Below, one piece after another: positions 1-6,904 of a DNA stretch of 28,352 nt. A model generated the notes under the pieces. That model searched no databases, was not told the origin of the DNA, and saw nothing but the letters and a program-made list of their open reading frames with translations. Source of the DNA: Bacteroidales bacterium UBA755 (lineage in GTDB: Bacteria > Bacteroidota > Bacteroidia > Bacteroidales > UBA932); NCBI GenBank assembly GCA_002297815.1, contig DBKH01000050.1:1-28352 (forward strand). Direction: 5' to 3'. Each line of letters starts with the position of its first letter. Position 1 is the first letter of the stretch. The translations under genes were made by a program, and so were the position numbers.

Positions 1-25
1 ACTTTAATCCCTCCCTCTCCGCTGA

Positions 26-70
26 GAAATCATCGCAAGTTTCCGATAAAGAATAACTTGCGATGATTTC
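26..70. terminator. Perfect 16-bp inverted repeat, probable terminator
   Basis: Two perfectly complementary 16-base arms (26-41 and 55-70) enclose a 13-base loop. On the + strand the hairpin is followed by a T-rich stretch (TTTGTACTATTCTTTCT), which fits a terminator for a gene entering from the left of the window. On the - strand it lies about 67 bases past the methyltransferase stop but has no T-run. It could also be a folded recombination or boundary site. No gene is visible in 1-136. Confidence 0.55.
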
Positions 71-136
71 TTTGTACTATTCTTTCTAATTTCGGACCAT
101 GCCCCTTATTCTTTTATACATTACTATGTAGGTAAG

Positions 137-1384
137 TTATTGAACTTTCTTGAGAATAACGATATACTCATTTGTCATTGTGCTGACTTTGTCGCCCGGT
201 TTATTAGTCGGAGAGGTCTTTGACGGCATCCTTTTATTCGGAATGCAACGAACTATTGTGGTGATATGCTTGAATCCACACTTTTCAAACATCTCAGCAG
301 TGTAAAAGTCCAATGGAATCTGTATTCCTTTAACTGTTCGGTTCCCAACTACATAACAAACAACACCTCCATTCCTCACACTTTTAGCGACATTGCGCAT
401 TGAATCCCAGTAATCATTGAGAAATGAGACTACTTCATAGTATCTTTTTTCGTCCAATGACTTTATTTCATCAATGACATCACGAATGGACTCGGTTTCA
501 AATTTTTCCTCTTTTGCTTTCCCTCCACCCATTAGAAGAGAATCGAGATTTCCAGCATTGGCAAAACCGAACCATTCATTTGCCCACCTTGAGAATTGAC
601 CATAAGCGACAGTTGTCCGACTATCTCCATAAGGAGGGGATGTAACTACCATATCAACATCGCCATCCTTTATTACATTCTTTGGAATTCCAAACGTTGT
701 ATTAAAATCGTATATATCAGAGCTTACGGCCACCTTGAGCTTGTTAAAATTCTTCAATCCCTTGATATTTCTGTCGGCTTTTTGACTGAAAATTTTGAAT
801 ACATCTGGCTTGAATTTTTTGATACTCTCTTCTTTCATCCTGAATCTCTTGAACTCACCATTGCGTGTGAATGAGGTCTCTCGGACTGTTTCCGCAAGAA
901 CAAGCTCAAAGAAATCTTTATTGGAAGTCAGGTTATTAATCTCTTGATATAAGAATGATAATCTGTATAAGACATCTTCCGTGTACCAAAACGAATAATT
1001 AGAGATTCTTTCAAAATTCGTATTTGTAACTAGATCTGCTGAATAAAAAGAGCACTTGAACTCAATATCCTGAAGTTGAGATAGAACCTCTTTTATGTCA
1101 TAGTGAGTTGTTTTAACTCTCGACATCATTCGTGCAAGGGGATTCAAATCAGTACCAATCGAATTTATCCCAGCTACTGCTGATTCAACCAATGTTGTCC
1201 CACTGCCCATATATGGATCAAAAATAAGAGATAGTCTCCCTTCGGGTCTGTACTCGTTTATCAAGCTGCGGCAGACCTGCGGAATCATCATTGCAGGATA
1301 TGGATGGTAGCCGTGGGTGTATTCTTTTGTGTCGGCATCCCAAAAGCTCCATCTATCATCAAATACTCTCTTATATGACTTCAT
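137..1384 (-). CDS. DNA methyltransferase of a type II R-M system, probably N4-cytosine
   Basis: This is an SAM-dependent DNA methyltransferase expected to protect host DNA from the neighbouring endonuclease. From the ATG at 1384 it is 415 residues long. The motifs in order are HPYPA near residue 27 (motif X-like), the SAM-binding loop DPYMGSGTT near 56, and the catalytic TSPPYG near 248. A Ser-Pro-Pro-Tyr catalytic motif is typical of N4-cytosine enzymes, which agrees with the MvaI-type endonuclease next door. The roughly 180-residue gap between motifs I and IV may hold the target-recognition part, an alpha-like order; this is inference. The frame stays open to a TTG at 1471, but that extension looks non-coding and would run across the palindrome at 1418-1434, so I chose the ATG. 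It is divergent from the regulator and endonuclease genes. Confidence 0.9.
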   Translation of the reverse strand: MKSYKRVFDDRWSFWDADTKEYTHGYHPYPAMMIPQVCRSLINEYRPEGRLSLIFDPYMGSGTTLVESAVAGINSIGTDLNPLARMMSRVKTTHYDIKEVLSQLQDIEFKCSFYSADLVTNTNFERISNYSFWYTEDVLYRLSFLYQEINNLTSNKDFFELVLAETVRETSFTRNGEFKRFRMKEESIKKFKPDVFKIFSQKADRNIKGLKNFNKLKVAVSSDIYDFNTTFGIPKNVIKDGDVDMVVTSPPYGDSRTTVAYGQFSRWANEWFGFANAGNLDSLLMGGGKAKEEKFETESIRDVIDEIKSLDEKRYYEVVSFLNDYWDSMRNVAKSVRNGGVVCYVVGNRTVKGIQIPLDFYTAEMFEKCGFKHITTIVRCIPNKRMPSKTSPTNKPGDKVSTMTNEYIVILKKVQ

Positions 1385-1417
1385 GTTAATATACGGTAAA
1401 AAGTGGTCAAATAAAAT

Positions 1418-1434
1418 ACTCTCATAATGAGAGT
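1418..1434. promoter_or_regulatory. Candidate controller-protein operator (C-box)
   Basis: ACTCTCATAATGAGAGT is a perfect inverted repeat: two 8-base arms around one central A. It lies between the divergent starts of the methyltransferase (1384) and the XRE regulator (1488). This is where C proteins of type II R-M systems bind to time methyltransferase and endonuclease expression. It ends about 22 bases upstream of a weak -7-like sequence for the + strand gene. A bound regulator could therefore touch polymerase at that promoter and block the methyltransferase leader. The symmetry is seen; the operator role is inferred. Confidence 0.6.
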
Positions 1435-1455
1435 GGGTAAAATTAGCGCTATTTT

Positions 1456-1463
1456 TACATTTA
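1456..1463 (+). promoter_or_regulatory. Weak -7 box for the regulator-endonuclease operon
   Basis: TACATTTA matches the Bacteroidota -7 consensus TAnnTTTG except at the last base. It lies 24 bases before the regulator ATG, and the palindrome at 1418-1434 falls where the -33 region would be. A weak promoter next to an operator would suit a gene that depends on its own activator. Low certainty. Confidence 0.3.
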
Positions 1464-1468
1464 CACAA

Positions 1469-1476
1469 CAAATTTA
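1469..1476 (-). promoter_or_regulatory. Candidate -7 box for the methyltransferase
   Basis: Read on the - strand, the sequence is TAAATTTG, an exact match to TAnnTTTG. Transcription would start near 1462-1464 and give a leader of about 80 bases that contains the palindrome. No clear -33 TTTG was found. Confidence 0.4.
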
Positions 1477-1487
1477 CGTTTTTTCTT

Positions 1488-1775
1488 ATGAAATCTGAAT
1501 ATCAGAACTCCATTATAAATAAGGTAAGGCAGTTGAGGCTATCTCAAAATGTCAGCCAATTCAAAATATCAACATTGATTGGTGTGAGTACAGGACACAT
1601 CGGTAATATCGAAACGCCTTCAAAGCCACATAAGTACACTTTATCGCAACTGTCTATGATATGTGAGGAGCTTGGTGTAAAGATTCAAGATTTATTCCTC
1701 GATGATATCTCAGGACTGTCACAGGATGAAACTATTCAGAGGTTAATTAATTGCATAATAGAATATGAGAAGTAG
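1488..1775 (+). CDS. XRE-family helix-turn-helix regulator, likely R-M controller protein
   Basis: A 95-residue protein whose residues about 9-65 form an XRE/HTH_3 fold: KVRQLRLSQNVSQFKISTLI, then GVSTGHIGNIE as turn and recognition helix, then the LSQLSMICEELGVKIQDLF tail usual for this family. Its size, its position directly before the endonuclease and the 11-base overlap with that gene are typical of controller (C) proteins. These accumulate first and then switch on the endonuclease after host DNA is methylated. It probably binds the palindrome at 1418-1434. Against this, XRE proteins are common, and a plain repressor role is also possible. HTH identity is firm; the C-protein role is inferred from context. 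Confidence 0.8.
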   Translation: MKSEYQNSIINKVRQLRLSQNVSQFKISTLIGVSTGHIGNIETPSKPHKYTLSQLSMICEELGVKIQDLFLDDISGLSQDETIQRLINCIIEYEK

Positions 1776-2520
1776 TAAAGAGCGTCTGATTGAGAAATTT
1801 GAAGAAATACACAAACAAGGATGGGTGAAAAGCCATCGCAGTAATAATACCGGCATTGGTAAAACATTCGAGGACTTGGCAGGAGTTGAGGAGAATAATA
1901 GCGAGGGCCCAGATTTCGAGGAGTTCGAAATAAAAGCGCATCGTGAAGAGGCGAATTCCCCGATTACTCTTTTTACTCTTGCTCCAACTTTCCCAAGGCA
2001 AGCAAACGGGTATCTTAAAGATAGGTTTGGAGAATTCTATCCGGGTAGTGCAACTCTAAAAAAGTTGCATACATCAATGTTTGGTGACAGAAAAAACTCC
2101 TACATAGGAAAGTATGCTTTTCAGTTGGTTAATGACCGTGAGAATCGTCTCGTTAAGATTGCAGTGTTTGATTTGAAAACTGGGAATCTTTTAGATGATA
2201 CAGTTGGCTATACGTATGAAAAATTGAAAGAAAAACTCTTCAAGAAGCTTAATAATCTATTCTGCGTAAGTGCAGATAGAAGATTTATCAATGGTGTGGA
2301 AGAATTTCATTTCACTAATGCTATCATATACACCAAACCATCGTATGAACGGTTCTTGGACATTCTTGATGAAGGAAAAGTTCAGTATGATATAAGAATA
2401 GGTAGCTATCAGTCTGGTGATAAGTATGGAATGCCTCACGATCACGGTAGCGGTTTCCGTGTTAGAGAGGATTATATATTGTCCTTGTATGAATCGATGG
2501 AATTCGTCAACTTGGAGTGA
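1765..2520 (+). CDS. MvaI/BcnI-family type II restriction endonuclease
   Basis: A 251-residue protein that matches the MvaI/BcnI endonuclease family, monomeric enzymes related to MutH that cut CCWGG or CCSGG. The family signature is visible near the N-terminus: GIGKTFEDLAGVEENN (residues 30-45), then PDFEEFEIK (49-57). This supplies the D-X4-E-X-K metal site as Asp50, Glu55 and Lys57. As far as I remember, these are also the catalytic positions in MvaI. Length is close to MvaI. It overlaps the regulator gene by 11 bases (ATGAGAAGTAG), so the two are translationally coupled. The exact target cannot be read from sequence alone; CC-(W or S)-GG is the expectation from the family. Confidence 0.9.
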   Translation: MRSSKERLIEKFEEIHKQGWVKSHRSNNTGIGKTFEDLAGVEENNSEGPDFEEFEIKAHREEANSPITLFTLAPTFPRQANGYLKDRFGEFYPGSATLKKLHTSMFGDRKNSYIGKYAFQLVNDRENRLVKIAVFDLKTGNLLDDTVGYTYEKLKEKLFKKLNNLFCVSADRRFINGVEEFHFTNAIIYTKPSYERFLDILDEGKVQYDIRIGSYQSGDKYGMPHDHGSGFRVREDYILSLYESMEFVNLE

Positions 2521-2530
2521 TCGTAAAATT

Positions 2531-2562
2531 GAAAAAGACTGGAATTGCTTCCGGTCTTTTTC
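2531..2562 (+). terminator. Intrinsic terminator of the R-M operon
   Basis: GAAAAAGACTGGAA, loop TTGC, TTCCGGTCTTTTTC: a 14-bp stem with one G-T pair, with A's leading and T's trailing. It begins 11 bases after the endonuclease stop. The A/T symmetry would let it work in both directions. Confidence 0.85.
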
Positions 2563-2640
2563 CTTAAGCGATTATGCACTTCTAACTTGAAACTTCACGT
2601 CTGAAGCGGAGCGAACCTTTCCGGTGCGCTCGGTGTAGAC

Positions 2641-2799
2641 TCAGAAAGAGAGAGTGAGGTTGGCGGAGATGACGGCCATTGTACTGGGATTAATGAAATC
2701 TGCGTCTTCCGGGAATCTGGACTGAGAGTGAATCTGATTATTATTTTTTAGTGACAATGTGAGGATTCCGAACTGTTTGTGTCCTCGATTATACCAAAA
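2641..2799 (-). pseudogene. C-terminal relic of an outer-membrane beta-barrel protein
   Basis: Read on the - strand this gives 52 codons and a stop, with no start codon of its own. The translation begins FWYNRGHKQFGILTLSLK and ends INPSTMAVISANLTLSF. Alternating hydrophobic residues and a terminal Phe are the classic beta-signal of outer-membrane barrels. It continues, in the same frame, straight after the TGA stop (2800-2802) of the YbaN-like gene. The simplest view is that a deletion removed most of a TonB-dependent or porin-like gene and left its tail. Chance cannot be excluded, but the beta-signal is strong. The rest of 2563-2640 holds only two short hairpins (2593-2606 and 2609-2631) without T-runs. 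Confidence 0.55.
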
Positions 2800-3156
2800 T
2801 CATTTTGTCTTGAATGAAAGAATATGAATGGAGACTCCTATTGCGATGAGGATGAACATGGCTCTTAGGGTCCAGTGGTTGGCAATGAAGACGGCACAGC
2901 AGATAAGGCTGATCCATAATGTTGAGATTGAGATGATTTTTGCTTTCAGAGGAATAGCTTTATAGAGCATGAAGTCTTTGATGTACGGCCCTAATTTAGG
3001 GTGCCCCATCAGCCAATGGTACAACCTGTCAGAACTTTTCAGGAACAGCCATGATGCCAGCAGCAGAAATGGTGTGGTGGGAAGAACGGGTACAAAAATC
3101 CCGATAATTCCGAGACCTAATGAAATTAATCCGAATAGAGCGACTAACTTTTTCAT
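2800..3156 (-). CDS. YbaN/DUF454 family inner-membrane protein
   Basis: A 118-residue protein of the DUF454 (YbaN) family, whose function is not established. The signature is clear: LGLGIIGIFVPVLPTTPFLL (about residues 17-36), ASWLFLKSSDRLYHWLM, then GPYIKDF. Hydrophobic stretches at about 5-35 and 75-112 predict two to four membrane segments. The length is normal for the family. An exact -7 box lies only five bases upstream of the ATG, so the transcript may be nearly leaderless. Gene on its own; the outer-membrane relic follows its stop. Confidence 0.85.
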   Translation of the reverse strand: MKKLVALFGLISLGLGIIGIFVPVLPTTPFLLLASWLFLKSSDRLYHWLMGHPKLGPYIKDFMLYKAIPLKAKIISISTLWISLICCAVFIANHWTLRAMFILIAIGVSIHILSFKTK

Positions 3157-3160
3157 CCTG

Positions 3161-3168
3161 CAAAGATA
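3161..3168 (-). promoter_or_regulatory. -7 promoter box of the YbaN-like gene
   Basis: On the - strand the sequence is TATCTTTG, an exact TAnnTTTG match. It ends five bases before the ATG at 3156, which suggests a very short or absent 5' leader. No clear -33 element. Confidence 0.5.
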
Positions 3169-3319
3169 TGAAAAGCCATTGGAAAACTGCAGTTGTCCAT
3201 GTGGTTTTTGTAAAGTAGTTGAAATAGAATTGTTTATTGGAAGGCGTTGTCCGTGGCGAATATCTCTGGTTGCGGATGGAATTCTCTAATATTGCAAGTA
3301 CATAATAATATCTAGGAAT

Positions 3320-3655
3320 ATGAAAGATTTAATCGCTTGCTGTGGGCTGGACTGCGAGAATTGTGATGCTCGCAAGGCCACTTTGAACAATGATGACGCG
3401 CTTAGGAAAAAGACAGCTAAACTGTGGGCTGAGGCGAATAACGCCCCGATCAAGCCTGAGCACATCAATTGCATGGGATGCCGAACTGAGGGAGTGAAGT
3501 TTCTTTATTGCAGTGAACTCTGTCCGATCCGCAAATGTGTGCAGGAGAAAGGTTACGGAACCTGTGCCGACTGTGCGGAGATCGACATTTGCGAGGTGGT
3601 AGGGGAGGTCTTCAAGAATGCTCCTGGTGCGCGTGATAATCTGAGGAATTTTTGA
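3320..3655 (+). CDS. Cysteine-rich DUF3795-type protein
   Basis: A 111-residue cytoplasmic protein rich in Cys, resembling the DUF3795 family of small, presumed metal-binding proteins of unknown function. The N-terminal LIACCGLDCENCDA and the later CMGCRTEG, YCSELCPIRKC and GTCADCAEIDIC clusters give about 14 cysteines in pairs. This pattern suits zinc or an iron-sulfur cluster, although neither can be decided from sequence. Expressed alone: the YbaN-like gene diverges from it and the next operon has its own promoter. A near -7 sequence TAATATTG at 3287-3294 has one mismatch. The last codons overlap the -33 element of the following promoter. Confidence 0.75.
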   Translation: MKDLIACCGLDCENCDARKATLNNDDALRKKTAKLWAEANNAPIKPEHINCMGCRTEGVKFLYCSELCPIRKCVQEKGYGTCADCAEIDICEVVGEVFKNAPGARDNLRNF

Positions 3656-3680
3656 ATATGACTAAAAAGCATTACATTTG
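3651..3680 (+). promoter_or_regulatory. Consensus promoter of the outer-membrane protein operon
   Basis: TTTG at 3651-3654 and TACATTTG at 3673-3680 are separated by 18 bases, matching the Bacteroidota -33 TTTG / -7 TAnnTTTG promoter. The -33 element overlaps the stop of the DUF3795 gene. Transcription would start near 3686 and give a leader of about 75 bases. Confidence 0.7.
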
Positions 3681-3763
3681 TGAATATGAGTGCGGTGGTA
3701 TTCCCCTGCTCTATAAATTGAACGGTAGTGTATTTAACGAATTAGAGACGCAGACATCTACTA

Positions 3764-4510
3764 ATGATCATGAGATACGGATTCCAATTAGTCACGACTT
3801 TGCTTCTGCTCCTCAGTCCGCTTGTGGCCGAGGGGCAGAAACTAGACAGGGGTATAGACCTGTCCTCCCAGCCATGCTTCATTAGGAAGGGCACTTGGAT
3901 GATTGGTGGGGGAGCCAGCTACATGCTGCACAACAACGACAATTCACGTCTGTTGGTGGTCAATGGGATCAATTCGACAGGCTACACGCTTTCTGTCAGC
4001 CCAGCATTCTGCTACATGGTCAAGGACAACATGGGAGTCGGCATCAGAGCCGGCTACAAAAGGAATATGTTCAAGCTGGATTCCGCTCAGATGAATTTCG
4101 AGGACATCGATCTGTCGCTGTCCGACTACCACAAGATTAGCCATGCCTTTGAGATTCAGGGAATAGGACGCTACTATATTCCTGTAGGACAGCTCAAGAG
4201 ACTTGGATTGTTCAATGAGTTGCAGTTGGCATATTCTTACGGTCAAGGAAAGGTTCTGGACGGTCATGGCAACAAGGTGAACGCTACCTATGAGACGTCT
4301 AATTCGCTTGGAATAAATGTTTGCCCTGGCTTTATGGCATTTGTTACGAACAGACTAGCGATAGATGTTAGTGTGAATATGCTAGGACTGCATTTCGACT
4401 GGACGGACCAGAACCATAACCGTGTGGCCGATGGGGAGCGCAGTGTGACACTCATTAATTTCAAGGTCAACCTGCTCGCGGTGGGTTTCAGCCTTTATTA
4501 TTATCTGTAG
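3764..4510 (+). CDS. Outer-membrane beta-barrel protein, paralogue A
   Basis: A 248-residue protein with a signal peptide (hydrophobic run LVTTLLLLLSPLVAEG, cleavage near residue 25). After it come amphipathic beta-strands with aromatic girdles such as WMIGGGASYML and GVGIRAGYKRNMF, and an aromatic-rich C-terminus (FSLYYYL). This fits a small outer-membrane barrel of perhaps 8-10 strands. It matches the next gene in length and in a shared block, CPGFMAFVTNRLAIDVSV here against HPGLMVFVTNSISTHVSI there. The operon promoter lies 84 bases upstream and the next gene starts after a 3-base gap. ATG at 3770 is an alternative start. No enzymatic motif is seen; the role is unknown. Confidence 0.75.
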   Translation: MIMRYGFQLVTTLLLLLSPLVAEGQKLDRGIDLSSQPCFIRKGTWMIGGGASYMLHNNDNSRLLVVNGINSTGYTLSVSPAFCYMVKDNMGVGIRAGYKRNMFKLDSAQMNFEDIDLSLSDYHKISHAFEIQGIGRYYIPVGQLKRLGLFNELQLAYSYGQGKVLDGHGNKVNATYETSNSLGINVCPGFMAFVTNRLAIDVSVNMLGLHFDWTDQNHNRVADGERSVTLINFKVNLLAVGFSLYYYL

Positions 4511-4513
4511 CCT

Positions 4514-5257
4514 ATGAGACGGATTGCTTTGACATTCATGATGGCTCTTTTCAGCCTGTGGCTTGGGGCCGAGGATAAAGGTGAAGGCTCATCTGACATC
4601 CAAAGGGGACCGGACCGTGTTTTTATGCCTAAAAAGGATTTTTCCGCAGGAGTGCAGTTCTCCTATGTGGATCTGTTCAGCAAGGACAGTGAGTACCTTA
4701 TGCTGCTTCAGCATCTTGATGCGAACGGCTCTTTGATGACTTTCGCCCCTTATTTGGATTACACCTACAAGGATAATCGCTCAGTTGGATTGAGGGCAAA
4801 ATATTCCTCTGCCCAAGGAGGAATTTCCAATGCAGACTTTTCCATGCTGAGTGATGATCTCTCTTTCTCTTTGAGTGACATTGAGGCTGACTCGCGTTCG
4901 ATTCAGGCTGAAATATTCCATCGGGCCTATGCACCACTGGACAAGAACAGCCGTTTTGGCGTGTTCACTGACATCTCATTGGGATATTCATACACAAGGA
5001 CTTCGTTCTCCTACAATGAGGAAAGTCTGGATTCCTATTCGGCAGCTAATAGGGTCAAGATCGCTGTTCATCCGGGACTTATGGTCTTTGTGACGAACAG
5101 CATCAGTACTCATGTCTCGATTGGCATCGGGGGAGCGACCTACAACCACATTGACTATTACAAGAATGGAGAGATTGTGGGTACAAGGGATTTCTCGAAG
5201 GTCCGTTTCATGCTGGACATCCTTGACATCTCATTTGGACTTAGTTTTCACATTTAG
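4514..5257 (+). CDS. Outer-membrane beta-barrel protein, paralogue B
   Basis: A 247-residue protein with a signal peptide (IALTFMMALFSLWLGA). The mature part alternates polar and hydrophobic residues and carries barrel-like strands (SVGLRAKYSSAQGG, TDISLGYSYTRTSF), ending in LDISFGLSFHI. Overall layout and the PGLMVFVTN block make it a diverged tandem duplicate of the gene before it. A 3-base gap on each side ties it into one operon with paralogue A and the PCMD lipoprotein. The two barrels could form a hetero-complex or serve as anchors for the lipoprotein; nothing in the sequence decides this. Confidence 0.75.
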   Translation: MRRIALTFMMALFSLWLGAEDKGEGSSDIQRGPDRVFMPKKDFSAGVQFSYVDLFSKDSEYLMLLQHLDANGSLMTFAPYLDYTYKDNRSVGLRAKYSSAQGGISNADFSMLSDDLSFSLSDIEADSRSIQAEIFHRAYAPLDKNSRFGVFTDISLGYSYTRTSFSYNEESLDSYSAANRVKIAVHPGLMVFVTNSISTHVSIGIGGATYNHIDYYKNGEIVGTRDFSKVRFMLDILDISFGLSFHI

Positions 5258-5260
5258 GTT

Positions 5261-6865
5261 ATGAAAAACAGATTCTACGCCATATTCATGGTGCTTCTTG
5301 CCACCGTGTCCTGCATTAAGAACGATATCCCTTACCCTGATGTGGCCGCTGAGATTGTAGGCCTTCAGGTTGAGGGGGCCAAGTCCGTCAGCATCGACAA
5401 TGATGCCTGCGTGGTTCTGATCACGCTGGAGGAGGCAACGGACATCCGAGGAGTGAACATCACAGAGGTTTCTTTCAATGAGAAGGCTGTCACGGCTTCG
5501 GCTGAATTGACTGGCGTTCGGGATTTGTCCTCGCCTTTCAAAGTCACTCTGAGCCTTTATGAACGTAACTTTGACTGGACGATCAGGGCTGAACAACCGA
5601 TAGATCGTTATTTCACAGTTTCTGGTCAGTCAGGAGATTCCATGATAGACGTAAATAACAGACGGGTGACATTCAAGATTCCGTCCTCGATGGATTTGAA
5701 GAATTTGAACGTGGTTTCCATGAAACTTGGTCCGGAGGGCGTGGCGAAATATTCCCCGGATGCTGCTTCAATCCACGATTTTACGAATCCAGTGGTGGTG
5801 AAGGTGTCCTATCACAACGTTGTCGAGGAGTGGACAATCTCTGCTGAAACGGTTGAGACCTCAATTTCGATGATAGGCGTTGATGCTTGGACTAGGGTCG
5901 CTTGGCTCAATGCTTCCGGAATTGAAGGGCGTGACAATGGATTCCGTGTTAGGAAGAGCGGTGAGCCAGACTGGAGGAACGTGATGAATGTTACTTCCAA
6001 TGGCGGCACGTTCAGTGCGATGGTAGAGGAACTTGAACCTTTGACTGAATATGAGTGTGTGGCCTTCAGTGGCGATGAGGTTTCTGAGGTGGAGAAGTTC
6101 ACAACGGAGGCGGAGTTGCAGCTACCGAACGCTGGGTTCGAGACATTCAGCAACGCTGAGTCCAAAAAATATTACTCGTTCTTCGATCCTGCTTCTTCGG
6201 ATCCTACTCTCCAGACCAAGTGGTGGGGATGCGGCAACAAAGGCTCGACCACAGTCGGAGCTAGCTATGCCATCACAAAACCTGATGACACGGAGAAAGT
6301 TGAGGGAAAATATTCATTGAAGATGGAGTCGCAGTACGTGATCATCAAGTTTGCTGCTGGCAATGTTTTTTCTGGTGAATATGTAAAGACCATCGGCATG
6401 TCAGGAGGGGTAATCAATATGGGACGTCCGTTCTCCCTGCGTCCTCGTAAGCTGACTGTCTGGCTCAAGTACAAGAGCGGGAAGATCCAGCAGAAGACAT
6501 TGGGAGGCTACCCTGACGATGATGTGGTCAAGGTCGGAGACAACGACAGAGGAACCGTCTGGGTGGCTCTCGGTGATTGGAGTCCAAAGGAATATGGTGG
6601 CTCGGCTGACAGCCCGGTGGAGGTTAATACCACTAAGAAAGAGACATTCTTCGACTCCAAAGGCCCGAATGTCATAGCCTACGGCAATTTTGTCACAGAT
6701 CATGACATGGAGTGGACTAAGGTTGAGATTCCTCTTGAATATGTCTCCACATCCCGTCGCCCTACTCACATCATTGTCTCTTGCGCTGCCAGCATGCTTG
6801 GCGACTACTTCACCGGCAGCCCGGACTCAATCCTCTGGGTCGATGACATTAAACTGGAATATTAA
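5261..6865 (+). CDS. PCMD-domain surface lipoprotein
   Basis: A 534-residue lipoprotein. The signal peptide ends in the lipobox ATVSC with the lipidated Cys18. Two Ig-like beta domains follow (about 24-110 and 112-205), each closing with a similar tail (FDWTIRAE and EEWTISAE), so they look like an internal duplication. An FN3-like segment comes next (about 206-285). The C-terminal half (about 287-534) resembles the PCMD (putative carbohydrate metabolism) domain, a jelly-roll fold like carbohydrate-binding modules: LPNAGFETF, KWWGCGN, a long strand-rich part and the ending ILWVDDIKLEY. No catalytic residues are known for this family, so glycan binding is a guess from fold. Last gene of the operon; a strong terminator begins right after the stop. 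Confidence 0.8.
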   Translation: MKNRFYAIFMVLLATVSCIKNDIPYPDVAAEIVGLQVEGAKSVSIDNDACVVLITLEEATDIRGVNITEVSFNEKAVTASAELTGVRDLSSPFKVTLSLYERNFDWTIRAEQPIDRYFTVSGQSGDSMIDVNNRRVTFKIPSSMDLKNLNVVSMKLGPEGVAKYSPDAASIHDFTNPVVVKVSYHNVVEEWTISAETVETSISMIGVDAWTRVAWLNASGIEGRDNGFRVRKSGEPDWRNVMNVTSNGGTFSAMVEELEPLTEYECVAFSGDEVSEVEKFTTEAELQLPNAGFETFSNAESKKYYSFFDPASSDPTLQTKWWGCGNKGSTTVGASYAITKPDDTEKVEGKYSLKMESQYVIIKFAAGNVFSGEYVKTIGMSGGVINMGRPFSLRPRKLTVWLKYKSGKIQQKTLGGYPDDDVVKVGDNDRGTVWVALGDWSPKEYGGSADSPVEVNTTKKETFFDSKGPNVIAYGNFVTDHDMEWTKVEIPLEYVSTSRRPTHIIVSCAASMLGDYFTGSPDSILWVDDIKLEY

Positions 6866-6896
6866 AAAAAGAGGGTGATCAACTCACCCTCTTTTT
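6866..6896. terminator. Bidirectional intrinsic terminator
   Basis: AAAAAGAGGGTGA, loop TCAAC, TCACCCTCTTTTT: a perfect 13-bp stem with A's on one side and T's on the other. It sits between the convergent PCMD gene (ends 6865) and the - strand FN3 lipoprotein gene (ends 6905), and serves both. Confidence 0.92.
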
Positions 6897-6904
6897 GATT
6901 CGAT

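Noticed and set aside
1385..1471. Longer methyltransferase start at TTG 1471
   Set aside because: The extension has no family character and would overlap the palindrome and the -7 box; the ATG at 1384 is better.
2609..2631. GC-rich hairpin GAGCGAACC-TTTCC-GGTGCGCTC as a terminator
   Set aside because: It has a mismatch in the stem and no T-run on either strand; weak as a terminator.
3652..3885. 77-codon + strand frame after the DUF3795 gene
   Set aside because: It starts at a TTG, runs through the consensus promoter and into the signal peptide of the next gene in another frame, and has no family resemblance.
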